Origin: Alligator mississippiensis
Lineage: Eukaryota > Chordata > Crocodylia > Alligatoridae
Direction of reading: 5' to 3'
Length of the DNA: 64,000 bases
NCBI RefSeq assembly: GCF_030867095.1
Contig: NC_081826.1
Span: 37,550,001-37,614,000 of the forward strand
Part shown: positions 1-12,664 of the stretch, piece by piece
Layout: each line of letters starts with the position of its first letter
Position numbering within the stretch: position 1 is the first letter of the stretch
Notes under the pieces: generated by a model
What the model saw: only the letters and a program-made list of their open reading frames with translations
Databases searched by the model: none
Told to the model about the DNA's origin: nothing
Made by a program: the position numbers and the translations under genes

Positions 1-223
1 CAGATCACTGTCCCTGATTCAATTTGGCCAAATCTAAAGATTCAGTGCTGATTTGGAGAATCAGTGATTTGGACATAGACACAGCTTTAAATGTGTTTTC
101 TACATACCTCAAGGTACCAATGTGGCTTGTGAACGCTACAATCCTGGGGTGCGTGGAGCATCCCACAGGAGTGCAGGGGGTGGGGGTGGGGGTCAGGGGG
201 GGGTTCTACATGCTCAGCGGTGA

Positions 224-265
224 ACCCGGAAGTGGACCAGAAATATTTCCAGTCCACTTCTGGGT
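224..265. repeat. Hairpin copy 1 (GGAAGTGGAC stem)
   Basis: Bases 224-237 (ACCCGGAAGTGGAC) pair with 252-265 with one mismatch. The loop between them is itself nearly palindromic around AAATATTT. It lies in the GC-rich core of the left-edge element. Confidence 0.7.
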
Positions 266-417
266 CTGATGGGGAGTGTGCTGGGGGCCCCCCCCTGTGG
301 CCCGCCGGCTCAGCAATTGGTTGAGGGGGGACCCTGGGTGCCCCCCCCCCAAGAACCAGGAGGCACCAGTCTCCAAGCCAGGAGGACTCAGGGGGGTGCC
401 CTGCGTGTTCCTTGGCA

Positions 418-461
418 GACCCGGAAGTGGACTGGAAGTGCTTCTGGTCCACTTCCGGGTC
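418..461. repeat. Hairpin copy 2 (GGAAGTGGAC stem)
   Basis: Bases 418-432 (GACCCGGAAGTGGAC) and 447-461 form a perfect 15-bp inverted repeat with a 14-nt loop. It is the second copy of the stem at 224-265, so the core of this element contains a duplicated palindrome. Confidence 0.75.
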
Positions 462-769
462 TGTTTCACAGCGCACTGCGGAGCCCCCCGCGCTTCTGTG
501 GGACACTCCATGTGCCTCAGCATTGCAGCATTCACAAGCCGCCTAGAAGCTACCTAGAGATAGGTAGAAAAAACATTTCAAGCCATGTCTATGTCTGAAT
601 TGCCAATTTTTTCCGAATCTCTCCGAATCAACTTGGAGGGTTCCAGTTTGATTCAGAGAGATTAAATGGTCCTCTGATTCGATTTGGATTTGGAGATTTG
701 GCCACCAAATTGGGCCAAATCTCAACTGAATCATATCAGGGACCGAAGCTTTGCACAGCCCTATTAAGC

Positions 770-3700
770 ATGCAAATTGGACAACTGAACACATAACTTA
801 GCAATAAAAAGAAGTAATCCTGAGCTAACAGTTAGTGAATTGGTGCAGTTGGCATATGGTAAGTACTTGAGCAAATAGGAGAGATTTTTTTGTATGCTTG
901 TATTTGCTTGTAAGCCTGGGTCATGACTTTTTGGAAACTGGATCCACAAGTTAGTTCCGTGCAAATTCCATATCATAAGATTTCTTCTTCTTGCCTCTTC
1001 TGCATACAGCATGTGCTTCCTGGTCCCCTATCATTTTTTGTCATTTGAGCAAAAATGAAATAAATTTCAGTGCATTAAATGCAAAGCAAATTATTTGTCT
1101 CCAAAGTTCATGTCAGCCACTCAGTGATCTTGGCTCATGAAGCAGACAGTGGAAAAGGGATCTATGATTTGGTTTTTAACTGCACGCTTATCTCCTCCCC
1201 CTGTATCTCTCTTCCTGCTCCTGCAATTATTTTCATATGACCTTATAACATATGTCCTGAAATCCAAGCAACTCTGATGCTACATGTCCATTGTAGAGTC
1301 TGAAAAACATTTCAGGATCCTGAAATTTCCTCAAAATTTCCTCAAAATTGTTTACATCATAAGAAAAAGCAAGAGATGATAGAAATCTACTGACTTCCTT
1401 GTTTCTTCTTTGATATCAGTCTAGTTGTGCATGTTTCACTATGACTGATGGAATCATTTGACAGACAGAGGCTTGAGAAAAATTAACATTTCCCAGTATG
1501 TTTAGTCAGAAACAACAACAACTGAAGCAAGATATTCAAAATTATCTTATTTAGTAGACTTGAATAAGACTTTGAAACTTCTGGACCAGTTTTTTATAAT
1601 AGGTTTTTTTTTAATTTATGAAGTTACAAAACTGATATTAGTGCTTTTACATCAGAACATATCTAATGTTATTTGGGCTGGCTTCTTGAAAGTAGGTTAG
1701 CTGCTGAGCACAGACAGCAACTCTCTAACTTGGAAGAGCTCTTAATTACCTCTCATCTTTGGCTCTGAAACCTGCTCTGTACTTAAGAATCCCACTAAGC
1801 TGCCATAAGCCTTTAAGCTACTTTAAGAGTTTAAAGCAATTTAAGCTCTTATGCTGCACTCTAATACAATGTAAGGCCTGAAAGCTTTTGAGAACCCCAA
1901 GAGCTCAAGATGTTATTGATTAGCTTGAAAAGGGCCTGGAGTCGTGAAGGTCTGGAGGTCCATGACCTTGCTTCTGCAGTTTCAAAACCACACAGTACTG
2001 CAACTCAATATGATTCAAAAACTTAAAAGCTTTATTGGCAGAACTTGTAATCCAAATGCAGGAATTCATATCCTGTCAGCAGAACCAAGAGGCTTAAATT
2101 CACAAATATGTTATGCAGGATATCCTAGTGCCATGCACCTAAGCTAACTATCTTATCCTGTGCACTACAAAATATCAGATGTTACAGAAAGCTCTGTTAA
2201 GAATATTGTAGCAACTTTTAAAACAATTTGGGGGATTATTTTCTTATCCTTCTCTCTGCAGTGACAGCTGTCTTCATTATCATGTGCTCAACTACACAAG
2301 GCTTAGAAGGTCTGAAACAATTCTCTAAACCTGACCTAAAATAGATTCTACTCCTATCTAAAAGTTCATTGTTTTACAGTGTACCCTGACTGTTCCAAGG
2401 CTAGAAGTATGTGCCACCATCCTTTGGGAAATTTGGAATGATCCTTTCCCAATGGTATAAAGCTACTATTTCTAGCCTGGATATGAATACTAAATCTGTG
2501 ATATGTCTAGGTATGGAAAAGCTGTTATAGGGACTTGACATTTCCACTTATTTCACATGTTCCTGGTGAATCATAGGAATCTTTAGTGATGACATGGACT
2601 CAAAGGGGTTGTATTTTTTCTTCAGGTTGCAAATGTGCTATATTCAGTTCATTACAGCATATGTCCCCTTATTCAATGTGCAGTCTAAATGCCCTCTTTT
2701 CAGTGTATTGAATATAAACATGTTCTATGCACGTGTTCTTTTTAAGGTGTAGCAAATTCTGTTATCTGTGGTGGATTGTGGAGTGCCAGTTTGTTGTTCA
2801 GCAGAAGGATTTGACAGATTCAAATGCACAGCTCCTTCAAAGCATAGAAATTCCTCTCTGCAATATGCTATTATTTAGGGCTCAGTTAATCTATTGTCTG
2901 CCTTTTGCCTTCAGCAGCTGACCAGTGAAGCTTCTTGCAGTTTTTTTTTCTGTGCAGTGGGATGTATTGTTGTAGGGACAACTGTGGTACCCTTTGTCTA
3001 TTCCTCAGGCTTGTCAGTTTCTGGTTTTGGATTATCTTTTGGCCTGGCAGTTTTTACAGAGCTGTAGTTGTCCCTAAGATTTCACAAACCCACTTGTGCA
3101 TATGTTGTTTACACAGTCTATGGCTACTGCTCAAGACTTGACAGGTCTTTTTGTTAGCCAAGTCTTAGGCATTATGTGGATTTGTTATATCATTCATTTA
3201 TTTCCATACAGAGAGAAATTCAGTCCTGTATAGAGTCCAGAGCTTCATACATTTTTCTTTTCTCTCTCTCTCAGAATTGTAGACTTGACAAATTGTGTTG
3301 TGCTTTTTGTAAAAGATGTTGGGCCAATGTAGCCCTCTGGCAGTGTAACTCCTCTCAAATGAATACTGGTCTGTTGTGTTTTCAGATTAATGCAGAACCA
3401 GGCTCAAGAGGTGGATGGTTAGAGTAAAGGACTAGCTGAGACCCAGCTTGGTTTATTTTCCTCATCCAGGGTAACCAGCTACAATGGCTGAGGATGTAAA
3501 TGTGCTGCTTTTCTTGGAGCAAAGTGGTACCTTTTGGAGGACAATACTAAATGTCATTAATGCATTTTTAATGCCCATTATGAAAGGATAATACTTCTGA
3601 ATAATAATTTTGAATGGTGTTTTTCCTCGCAGAGACTTCCCTGACTCTAGCTATGTGAATCAGGAAGTCTGTCAGTTGAAAATGATTGGGAGAAGAGAAA

Positions 3701-5125
3701 AGAAAACTCAAGAATTTAGGAGAAATAGGCCAGAGGCCAGGACTCTTCTGGGAAATCAATAGTTTTCTTTGGGAGAGTTGGCCCCTTCCCCCTTCTGAAC
3801 TGCTGTGCTTTCCTTCTCTTTTACCTCCTGTTCTCTCAGTGGTCTGACTCAGTTTGCTTGACAGAGCTCAAGAGCAGGCCAGCTGCCCTCAGTCCTGCCT
3901 CTTATTCATCCCTGCTAGGGTGATTGATTGCTTCCATACCTCTCATGCTTTTCTGTGTGTATTTTCTGAAAGTGGGGGGAAAAGCCTCCCAGGAAGTTTG
4001 CATTTCAGGTTTTTCAGAGCTAATAGGCCATATCCTCAACAATAAAGGAGTGCTTGGTGCTGTGGGGATCAGAGCGAAGATGCATTAAACCCACCTTTGC
4101 ACTCTTCTACTCTTAAAGCCGCTTTCCATTGGGTCTTTACTCCCCAGAACAGCTACAAAGACATTCAAAGCCTTCTTTAACTTGCTCTGGTTGCTTAGAC
4201 CCAAGGGGCTCCTATGGAAGTTGTGAATCTTTAAGCTCAGAGAAGTGCTGGCTACGCCTCATTTCCCTTGAGAATACCCAAAGCAGTGACTCAAGTAGGT
4301 GGGCGGTTGTGTAGGAGTGTATGCAGAGGATATTCCTGTGGCCGGTTAAAGCTGCTTTAGGCCAGTTTTACAGCTCAAGATATGGCCCACTGTTTGTTTG
4401 TTTACTTAATTTCGCTGGAGGCAGTCTATTTTTATATGTAGTATACTGTGTGCTCTGAAAATAATGACCTTGTCAATAGCTTTTGTCAGCATTTGGTCTC
4501 CTTAACTTGTTTTGTTCCTGTGTAACATTTTGTGTGTATACTAAAGACTATACTGGAAATGCTGTAAGGTTTTTGCAGCATCTGCTTCCATGCACTGCCC
4601 TTCTTGATCGTTATTGAGCAAAAAGAATACATTATTAATTTACTAAATTAATGGATTACAATAAGCCAACTCAGGAAAAGTTTGTTCAGATCTTGTAAAT
4701 GTTGCATAACCTCTGCCGGGTAGAAAGTTGTTTTGGCAGGGAGGCCTTTGTTGTAAAAACTGCTGAATGTCAGTAATGTTAATGAGAAATTTCTTTCTCA
4801 CAGAGTTTCTTCTATAAGAGCTCAGGGATACTTAGCTATTTTCTGATTAATTTAAGAACAACTAACTATAAAATTAGTCACAAAATTGTAATTGTTACTG
4901 ATGCCCATTGAAAATGTATAGTGCCTGTTAACTTTACTGTTCCAGTAGAATATATTCAGGGGAGGAAATGGACAGAATACCTCTCTTCTCCTAGCAAGTA
5001 ATAATATGTACTCTTCTTATGGTGATTTCATAATTAAGGTCAAAATTAGCTTTCTGTTGTATATCTGATACTGAATGGCTTCTTTTCTTTTCTTAAGTGC
5101 AGATTCACCAAAATAAACCTGATCC
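770..5125. other. Non-coding, apparently single-copy stretch
   Basis: AT-rich sequence without a recognisable gene, RNA or repeat family. Open frames are short and show no domain. A good splice-acceptor-like tract ends at 2261, followed by 27 open codons to a stop at 2342-2344, but there is nothing else to support an exon. Confidence 0.5.
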
Positions 5126-5130
5126 TGCAT

Positions 5131-5417
5131 GAGTGATTCTCAACCATGGTGCCATGGTGCCTTGAGATCCTTCAAAAGGTGCTGCGGCATTCTGTTAACT
5201 GTTAGGTGTATACACTTGATCTGTAAGATGAACCCAGAAATTTCAAATAGGAATCCCTAGTGTTAAAAACATGTTGCCTGTTGTGGGCTTTCTGAGTTCT
5301 TTGCAACAGAAAAATTGCTCTAGTATTTTTTTATAGCCAGTCAAGAAATGAGTGAAAATAGGGGTGTTTTGAGCCTAAGGAGTGGTGCCTTGAGCCTAAA
5401 AAGGTTGAGAACCACTG
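5131..5417. mobile_element. Non-autonomous hAT-like element (GTGGTTCTCAACC termini)
   Basis: The left end reads GTGATTCTCAACC and the right end reads GGTTGAGAACCACTG, so the termini are inverted repeats of the kind found in vertebrate hAT (Charlie/Tip100-like) MITEs. The interior, about 260 bases, is non-coding. An 8-bp target duplication is not convincing: sequences ending CATGA occur on both sides, but only with several transition differences and a shifted boundary. Confidence 0.65.
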
Positions 5418-5713
5418 CTTCACATGAATATAAAGTACTATTTACTAGAGCTTTAGGAACAAATTGGAGAAGTTAATTGGGAGATAGGAGGCTTGAAAGA
5501 AACTGGATTTCTATTTCGGGAATTTCCCTGCCACTCTTTTGTCTTGTTCTATCCTCAATTTAGCTTGGTCTTCAAGCAACCAAGTTGCTTTGGTCTGTTC
5601 CTGCGATTGAGAGTGATTATCTTCTGACCCTTGAACTCCTAAATTAGGTAAACAGGCAGTTGTTGACTACATGCTCACACAAATTTTGCATGTCTAATGA
5701 TCATATTGATATA

Positions 5714-6094
5714 CAGTAAAAGCTGAGTTATCGGGCACCTTACAAGCTGGCATGCTCTGTTAACTGTCATGCTGGTTTGTGAGGGAAAAGTGAAACCAGA
5801 AGTGCCCACCATACCCCCACAGCCTGGGGAAAAGCAGCCTGCACTGCCAAGCCCCCACAGCCCGGGGCATAGCAGCCTGCACGGGTCCCCCCTCCCTGTC
5901 CCTCTGGGCCCGTGTGGCCCACGGGAGAGGCGGCAACGTGGCGGGAGGGGCAGCGACACCCCAGATGTGGCAGGACAGGGGATGGCCCGAACAGGCAAAG
6001 AAAGACGCTTGTTTAGGCCGCTCAGTTAACTGACATATTTTGTTATCCAGCTCCCTCCATTCCCCATGGGTGGTGGATAACAAAGCTTTTACTG
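5714..6094. mobile_element. TA-flanked non-autonomous element (pogo/Tigger-like)
   Basis: The left end TA|CAGTAAAAGCT and right end AGCTTTTACTG|TA give inverted termini and a TA duplication at 5712-5713 and 6095-6096. GTTATC and GATAAC lie just inside the two ends. CAGT termini and a TA target are properties of the Tc1/mariner-pogo group. The GC-rich interior has no transposase, so this is a 381-bp MITE. Assignment to pogo is inference from termini only. Confidence 0.65.
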
Positions 6095-6099
6095 TATGT

Positions 6100-7425
6100 A
6101 TATTTTTAAGACTAATGGGCAATGTCAGCACAGCCTCACACTCTGTGGATACAACTGAGTTAAAACCTGTAGAGGCCAAATAGAAAGTTAACCTAGAGTT
6201 CAGGTTGGATAACCCTCAGCTTACCTTTCACCTTTTTAGAAGCTACCTTAGAGCAAGGTTGCAGTTTAAAACAGGCATGCAAGTAGAATCCCATAAGATT
6301 TGACAGCTTATGCCCACACACATGAAGTCCTCATTTAAGGCTGTTTTCATTAGTAAGAAGAATAGGAATGCTTAATATTGAATCGTTATGAAGTCAGGAC
6401 TTCTTGAAGGTGAGCAAATATGCGCAGGCAGTGACTCTGATTACTACATCTATCTTGATAGACTGCTAGCTGCTAATATTATGTAATCTCATTGTGTACA
6501 AACAAACAAGAGACCTGCATAATTTAGCATATTTCATATTTTGTGTTGCCCTCATCTCCATTTTAAGCCTAAATTAAATCATTATGAATATGTTGATCTG
6601 TTTGAATTCCCATGCTCTCAGTAAATCTTCAGCACATTCTGTTAAGTTTTCGTAATTTTTTGTTTTATTTGTCCCTTGAGCAACTAATTTTTGCTCATTT
6701 TATCTTGGGAAGGGAATTCATTTAGTGAGGGTTTATTGTGTGCTCATTCTACATAAGATAGTATTAATAATTTATGCTGTATCAAAGCCATATATAATTA
6801 ACTCATTACACTACTCAAAGGAATTTAAATGCCTTGAAGCTATAGCTAGGAGTGGTGTTAGGCTTTGGTTATGTGCCAATCAAAGAGAGGTGTGCTACAC
6901 ACCTTTTCTCTGTTTTGTTTTTGATTCACTGCTCTCTCCATCTCCAGTACTGTAAGACCTATTAGCTTTTCATTCTGTAGTTAAGGAAAGTGACTGTGAA
7001 AATCTTTTGTAACTAAGGTTTGTTATTAAATATAGGTAAGGTAATAGTTTAAATTAAATTTAATTACTTAAAGCTAATGAGTGAGTAATGGCACTAGCAA
7101 AAATTCAGACATGGTGGTGATGGAATTGGTGAGATAATGACAGAGCTGTCAGATACTCTGGTTTTTACAAATACATCAGTTTTGTTAAGAAGTCCTGGAG
7201 TCCTGGTTGATTATATTTAAAATAGTGGTTTTCTTCCTGAATTCATAAAAAAATATGCCAGTCTTTAAAGTTTCTCAGGATCAGTTTGGTGGAAAGGACT
7301 TTGGTTTATTAATTCATGTGAAGTTTGGTACCTCTGACATACAAAAATCTAGAACTCTTGGTTCAGATATGATACCTTTTATTATATAGCACTGAAGAAT
7401 GTGCAATATTGTTTTAATCTCTATT
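6100..7425. other. Non-coding stretch, nothing recognised
   Basis: AT-rich single-copy-looking sequence with no recognisable gene, RNA or repeat signature. Confidence 0.45.
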
Positions 7426-7437
7426 TAGTATGAACCC

Positions 7438-7505
7438 ACGTCCTGGAGTGGGATTGGAACCCTTAGACTTGTGAGCAAGAGGTGAGAATGCTTCTTAAAA
7501 GGTTA
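7438..7505 (-). repeat. Degenerate tRNA-like sequence (possible tRNA-derived SINE head)
   Basis: Read on the minus strand, this holds a T-arm-like AAGGGTTCCAATCCC, matching a pol III B-box at all but one position. It is preceded by a CTTG..CAAG stem resembling an anticodon arm and by a GAAGCATTCTCACC stretch resembling a D-arm. A complete cloverleaf cannot be drawn and no CCA-proximal acceptor stem is visible. It is better read as a SINE head or tRNA relic than as a working tRNA gene. Confidence 0.3.
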
Positions 7506-7509
7506 TTTT

Positions 7510-10040
7510 ATCACCGTGGTCTGATTACTGATGCTACAACTGTCCCTTCATTCCCCTTTAAATGAAATTACAGGTCTATATTTCCCCAGTCCTTATTGTT
7601 ATGGTTGGGAGGGGAGGGGATGTCCTTTTGCTTTCTTTACTCTAGCATGATTTCATATCTGGATGCTAGGAATTTATCTCCATTTTTCACCTGCAGGCTA
7701 TAGTCTGTTCTTTGTACAGATGCCCTGGATAACCTGCAATGGAACATGGCTTGTAAAGATGACAGTAATTATGCAAGTGCTTTTCCTATTTTTTAAATGT
7801 CACTAACATTCTTTTTATTTTGTTTATTTATTTTGCTGCTCTTTGGAGCTTGAAAGTAGGCAATGCAACTATATGTTCATTGTTCTTTTTCTGGCTAGCA
7901 AATTCTACCCAGTTTCCAAACCGTGTAAGTGTTCCTAAGAGAACTATAATTAAATACTAGATGAAGTACCTGATCTTCGCCTGGGTTATTATTTTTGTAA
8001 TTGCAGTGTTTCTTTATTTTCAAGGAACTTAGTACAATACTTTTAGGTACAAATCTTGTTTATTTTTAAAGAACATAGTACAACATATTTAACATTTAAT
8101 ATTTAACATGGAGCAAAAAAGTCAAGCATCAATATAATAATGACAATTAAACTGAATTAACTGCATCCACAATGGAGTGGTACCAGTTTGTTATCTGAGA
8201 AGTGAAGTAATCCCAGTCAATGGTAACCCCCAAAAAGGGTCAAGTGAAAAATAACCTGCCTATAATTTTCTGCTAGTGGTATTAGTGATTTTGGAAAGTT
8301 TAGGGTAGATAGGACCAGCCATTCTCAAGTTATAAGTCAATATACATACGTACAGACAAACAGACATATACTTCATTTTATATATATAGATATATAAAGA
8401 ATCTATGTTTTAATTAATACAAATAATAATAGTATAAAAAGTATAATATAATGCAATACAATATTCATGCTAATATGAATTAATATAATACAATATAATA
8501 TTCATGTTTTTATGTTTTAGCATTTAAATAACCTGTGTTTTATCCATATATAAATGATCCACATTTGCATGAACATTGTGATGATATTGAAATAGGATGT
8601 TTGCTAACTACATATTGCAAAGTCATCGAAGTACAAGATCTCATAGTTTTATGTACTGCATAAGAAAGCTACTGTTTGGTTATTTTTCTCTGTATTGATG
8701 AGATTGGTTTTTATTGTCCCTCTGTAGAGACTGTAGACCAGGTACTCAATAAAACTACACTGGTTTGTTAGCTGAGGATATAGCCCCAGGAATATAGACA
8801 ATAAGTTACCATCATAACCCTTATTTTGAAACCCTTATTTGAAGTCCCAGCAGAGATGTGGTAATTGTCATTTTGCCCTTTTACATAGTAATGGGGAAAG
8901 CTTGCATTGCTGCTGCTTGTTATGTACCTTATGGCATTAAAGACAAGATTTCTGTCTCCAGGTTTGTTGATCCATCACAACTGCAGCACATTTACTTTAA
9001 AAGAATGGAAAATAATCAATTCTTGTCTGTGTTCCTGCTTACTGTGCCAGATTCTCTGCTTTACCTTAGTTGAACGAATCCTTGCTCTGCAAGCAGTTTC
9101 TTAAACTATTAGGATTACATGCAGAACAAGTGTATATAACAGGATCCCAGGGTCTGCTCCTTATATCTTATTAGCGTCCATGGGCCAGATTGTCTATATG
9201 TCTTACTTTTTCTGGTAGCATATCTGGGCAGCTAAAATTTGCCCCAGAGTGAAGCCCACCTAATGCAAATATACTTAACCTGTATACCACTACCCACTTG
9301 GTCCTAGCATAAGGGGCATGGTAGAGTTGGGAGGGGTATTATAGTTATGCTTATTCATTCACATGTGAATGCAGCTCTCAAACTGCACTAGCCTGCCCCT
9401 ACATCTGGAGCAGTGCATATCTCCACTGCAGCAGGTGACCTGACAGCCACTTCACCAGTGCTGCATCTAGTGGGGAAAAAACAATAATTTACAAAGTATA
9501 GCAATTAAAAAAAAAAACTATCAGAGGAGTAGGTAGATCATTTTTCAGTGAAAGTGAAAATGTAATAGAAAAACTGAGAGGACGAGAGAGAAAGTGTTGA
9601 AAAGAAAAGAATGAGGTGTATTGGACTATGAAATGATCTCCCCAGAGGCACAATAGAAGTCCCATGCTTAGAGGTGTTTAACTCTGTTGCATGAAGCAGT
9701 AGAGAGAGAGGCTGGATGACCTCAAGCAATAGGACTGTTGGTCTCTAATGTATGTTTCTGTGGAATGAAGAAAACAGCAAAGTACACAGACCATGAAAAA
9801 AAGATGCGTATAATATTTAAGGTAGCAGATCTTGAAGGTCTGTGTGCTTAGCACAGCAGTAATTATATCTTTTGAGTTAAGACCAAAGTCAGTCATCCTC
9901 ACTTTCAGCTACAGCTTATTTCAAAATAAGGAGTATCAGGGTGGAATATACACCCAAGGGCATATCCTGGCATAATTATGCCAATATAAAATTTGCCAGG
10001 TAGACAAGCTTCAATTTTGCCTTAGTCCTTGAGCATTTCT
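7510..10040. other. Non-coding, AT-rich stretch
   Basis: No gene recognised. 8390-8520 is AT-rich low-complexity sequence built of TATAATA/AATATTCATG-like words. A perfect 16-bp palindrome, TGGCATAATTATGCCA, lies near 9970. Confidence 0.45.
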
Positions 10041-10049
10041 AATCAAAGA

Positions 10050-11990
10050 AATACCATATTTACTCACACACCACACACCCCTGTTTCCTAAAAATCAGCC
10101 CCCCCCAAATTGGGGTACATGTCTTAAGTGGGTGTGGCAAAGTGGGAACTCCCTGACTAGCCACAGTGCTAGTCTCCCCACCTGCCTCTGGGCATACTGC
10201 CCGCCTTTCTCACCTGCCATGCCTTGATGACACATAATTAAGGTGTTAATTAGGTGGAAGGCTGCTCTTCTAACACCCTGGTCTCCTAGGCCTATGTATG
10301 GGGCTCTAGACCACCCTGGTACTGCATCCCAGTCCTCGCAGATGTTCCTAACAGCTGAGCTGTGCTCCGGCCTGAGGCTGGGCTCAACTCAGCCCAGTGT
10401 TAGGCCCTTCACTTTCTACCCTATTACGGGCCATACTCATACTGCCTCCCTCTCACTGAGGCCTCTCCCACTCCACCGCCTCTCACACAGTCTCTCTCAT
10501 ACTGCCCCATTGCGGGGCCACTCTCTCACCCTGCCCTCGCCCGAAGGGTTCTGGGGCTTGTTTCCCTGCAGCTCATCAGACCTGGGCCGCGCCTGCCGGT
10601 TGCCTCTAAAGGGTCTTAGAGGCAGCTGGAGCAGCTGACTTTTCTGCCTGAAATAGAAGCACCCCACATTGATTCCTGCTTCAGCTTTGATTCCTGCTGG
10701 CAGCATCAGCATTTCTATATCAGCTGAGGGAGTCAGTTGACTTAAAGGCTTATTCCGCATGCCACTGATGTTAATGGTCATCTCAACTTTTTAATAGTCT
10801 TGATGTTCCACTAATCAAGCTGACCCTTTCTTCTGGCAATTTTGCTGTCCTTTAGCTACTTATGGTCTGTTTTCTGTTTCACAGCCTTGCAGGCTATTTT
10901 TAGTTGTTTTCAAAATTATAGACCCACCCATGGAGACAAGTCTTCAACAGCAGCTAGAGTTTCAGCTTTTGGTTAAGCTGGAAATGGAAGATGACTGAGC
11001 TGAAGATTAGGTTCTGTTCCTGCTCTTTGCAGCCATAACTCTGAAAAAATCATTTTTTCATCCTTCTACCTTCCCAGAAACAAGGTGCATGTATTATTTG
11101 GGAGTGTGTGGTATGCAAAAAAATGGTATTTGACTTCTGTTAATTTCATTGGGACTTCCAGGAGAGTTGAGTATATCTCAGTATGTTTAGAGGCAGGGGC
11201 AGATCCAGATGTGTGTGCGTGTGTGTGTGTTGGGGGGGGGGGCAGGGGAGGCTTATTTATGCTCCATTGAAAGTTTAATTCCTTTGATTCCTGCTCCATT
11301 GAAAGTTTAAAACAAAATGCCCAGCAAAGACAGCTGCATTTTTATTCAGGTAGTTCTGAGGGAGTCAATTGACTTCTTGACTCATTAGTACCTGCTTGAT
11401 TTCTGCTAATCTCTTCACTCCATAGGTGTAAACAATTGTGGACCTTCTTCTAATCAAATCAGCCTTTATTCTACTACTTTCTATCTTATTATCCTGGCTG
11501 TTATTTACTCTTGGTAATGTTTCTCTGCTTGACTCCCAACATGTCCAATAAACATGTGCTGCTACCTAGGAGACTGTACTGAGTGGCTTTGTTCCTAGGG
11601 GTTTTGAATCCACACCAAATCAGAGACAGGCAGGGGAGGGGAAGGGCTAAAAGCAGGCTGAGTTATGCAGAGTCAGAGGCAGGAGAGAGTTGCAAAGGTG
11701 AGGCAAAAAGGTAAGTTACTGCAGTGACCTTCTTCTGGATTATTTGTTGCACAGCAGATGATGGATGCTGTGGGAGGGTGAACCAGTGGTGCAACTGGTG
11801 TGGCATAAAGTCGGGCAAGGATGGATGAGAGGGGTTGCTTTCCCTGAGTAGAGGCATTTCTAGTAGCTGAAGCTAGTTCTCCCCTGATCCCAAGTGTTTG
11901 TTTCTGTATGTGGAGGGCAATAGAAACCAACTGTGAGGTAGGGGAAAGCATTGGGGGGCACTTTTAGCTCTGCTCCTGCCCTATGGTAGG
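10050..11990. other. Uncharacterised, partly repetitive stretch
   Basis: It starts with an ATACCATATTTACTC motif that resembles the end of a dispersed repeat, but no matching opposite end was found. Segments near 10720-10860 and 11350-11480 look like diverged copies of one unit: both contain GAGGGAGTCARTTGACTT, and the second part of each contains CTAATCAA before AGCC or TGACC. A short GT microsatellite followed by a G run lies at 11211-11243. Confidence 0.35.
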
Positions 11991-12660
11991 AGGCTGTGAG
12001 AGGTGGGGGAAAATGTTGGGAAGGGTTTTGAGGGGAAGTGGCTCTTGGTGGCCATGAGGGGCTTGATGAGGGTGGGTCACAGGCATGAAGGGGCTTTTGG
12101 GGGCAGGGGAGCCTGTGAGGTAGAGGGGTGTGATGATGAGGAGGGCATTATGGGGATGGGGAGGTATGAAGGGCAGATGGGGTTTGGGGATGGGGTCTTT
12201 GGGGGTGAAATGGGGTGTGAGTGGGGTTTAGAGTAAGAGGGATTGTGGGTGAGGGGAGTGAGAGGGCTGCAGTGAGGCTTATATGTTCAGAATGGCAGGG
12301 GAGGGCTCAGTGTGGTGTGAGAGGGGTGGTGGAGGGCCGGGGGTCTGGGGTGGGATGTGGGGGGGTCTGTGCAGGGGGTAGTGGAGTCATGGAGGTAGTG
12401 AGGGGGCAGCATAGGACTCAAGTGGTACATGAGGTAGATGGTGGGGCCTGATGGGTTTGGGGCATAATGAGGTGGGGCTGAGCATGGGATATGTGGGGTG
12501 ATGGGGACAGAGTGGAACTAGGGGGAATTTGAGGGGGCAGGGACAGTGCATAAAGGGCAGTGAGGGGCACACTGGGGCCCTGGCAGACTCAAGGGGTGTA
12601 GGAAGCAGTTCTGTCTGTGGCCAGGCTGGGGGGTAAGAGGAGTATCCCCATGGCACTAGG
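11990..12660. repeat. G-rich degenerate minisatellite-like tract
   Basis: About 670 bases of strongly G-skewed plus-strand sequence are built from loosely repeated GGGG(T/A)G and GAGGGG words, with very few C runs. No exact period is visible by eye. Densely spaced GGG and GGGG runs make several stretches able in principle to fold into G-quadruplexes. Open frames through it reflect composition and are not taken as genes. Confidence 0.6.
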
Positions 12661-12664
12661 TACT

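Larger units (their letters stand above)
1..763. mobile_element. Inverted-repeat non-autonomous DNA element, left end cut by window
   Basis: The first ~180 bases and the last ~260 bases of this interval are diverged reverse complements of each other. Shared blocks include TTTGGCCAAATCT-type sequence, GACATAGAC, GGCTTGTGAA and a CATCCCACAG/CTGTGGGACA pair. The right end reads GCACAGCCCTA. The matching left terminus would lie before base 1, so the element is incomplete here. The GC-rich centre holds two copies of a GGAAGTGGAC hairpin. No open frame looks coding. The superfamily is not identifiable from the visible end. Confidence 0.6.

Noticed and set aside
2250..2344. Possible terminal exon after TCTCTCTGCAG
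   Set aside because: Good acceptor but only 27 codons to a stop, no recognisable peptide and no partner exon.
7429..7482. Possible short exon ending in AAGAG|GTGAGA
   Set aside because: The same bases are better explained as a reversed tRNA-like relic, and the acceptor tract is poor.
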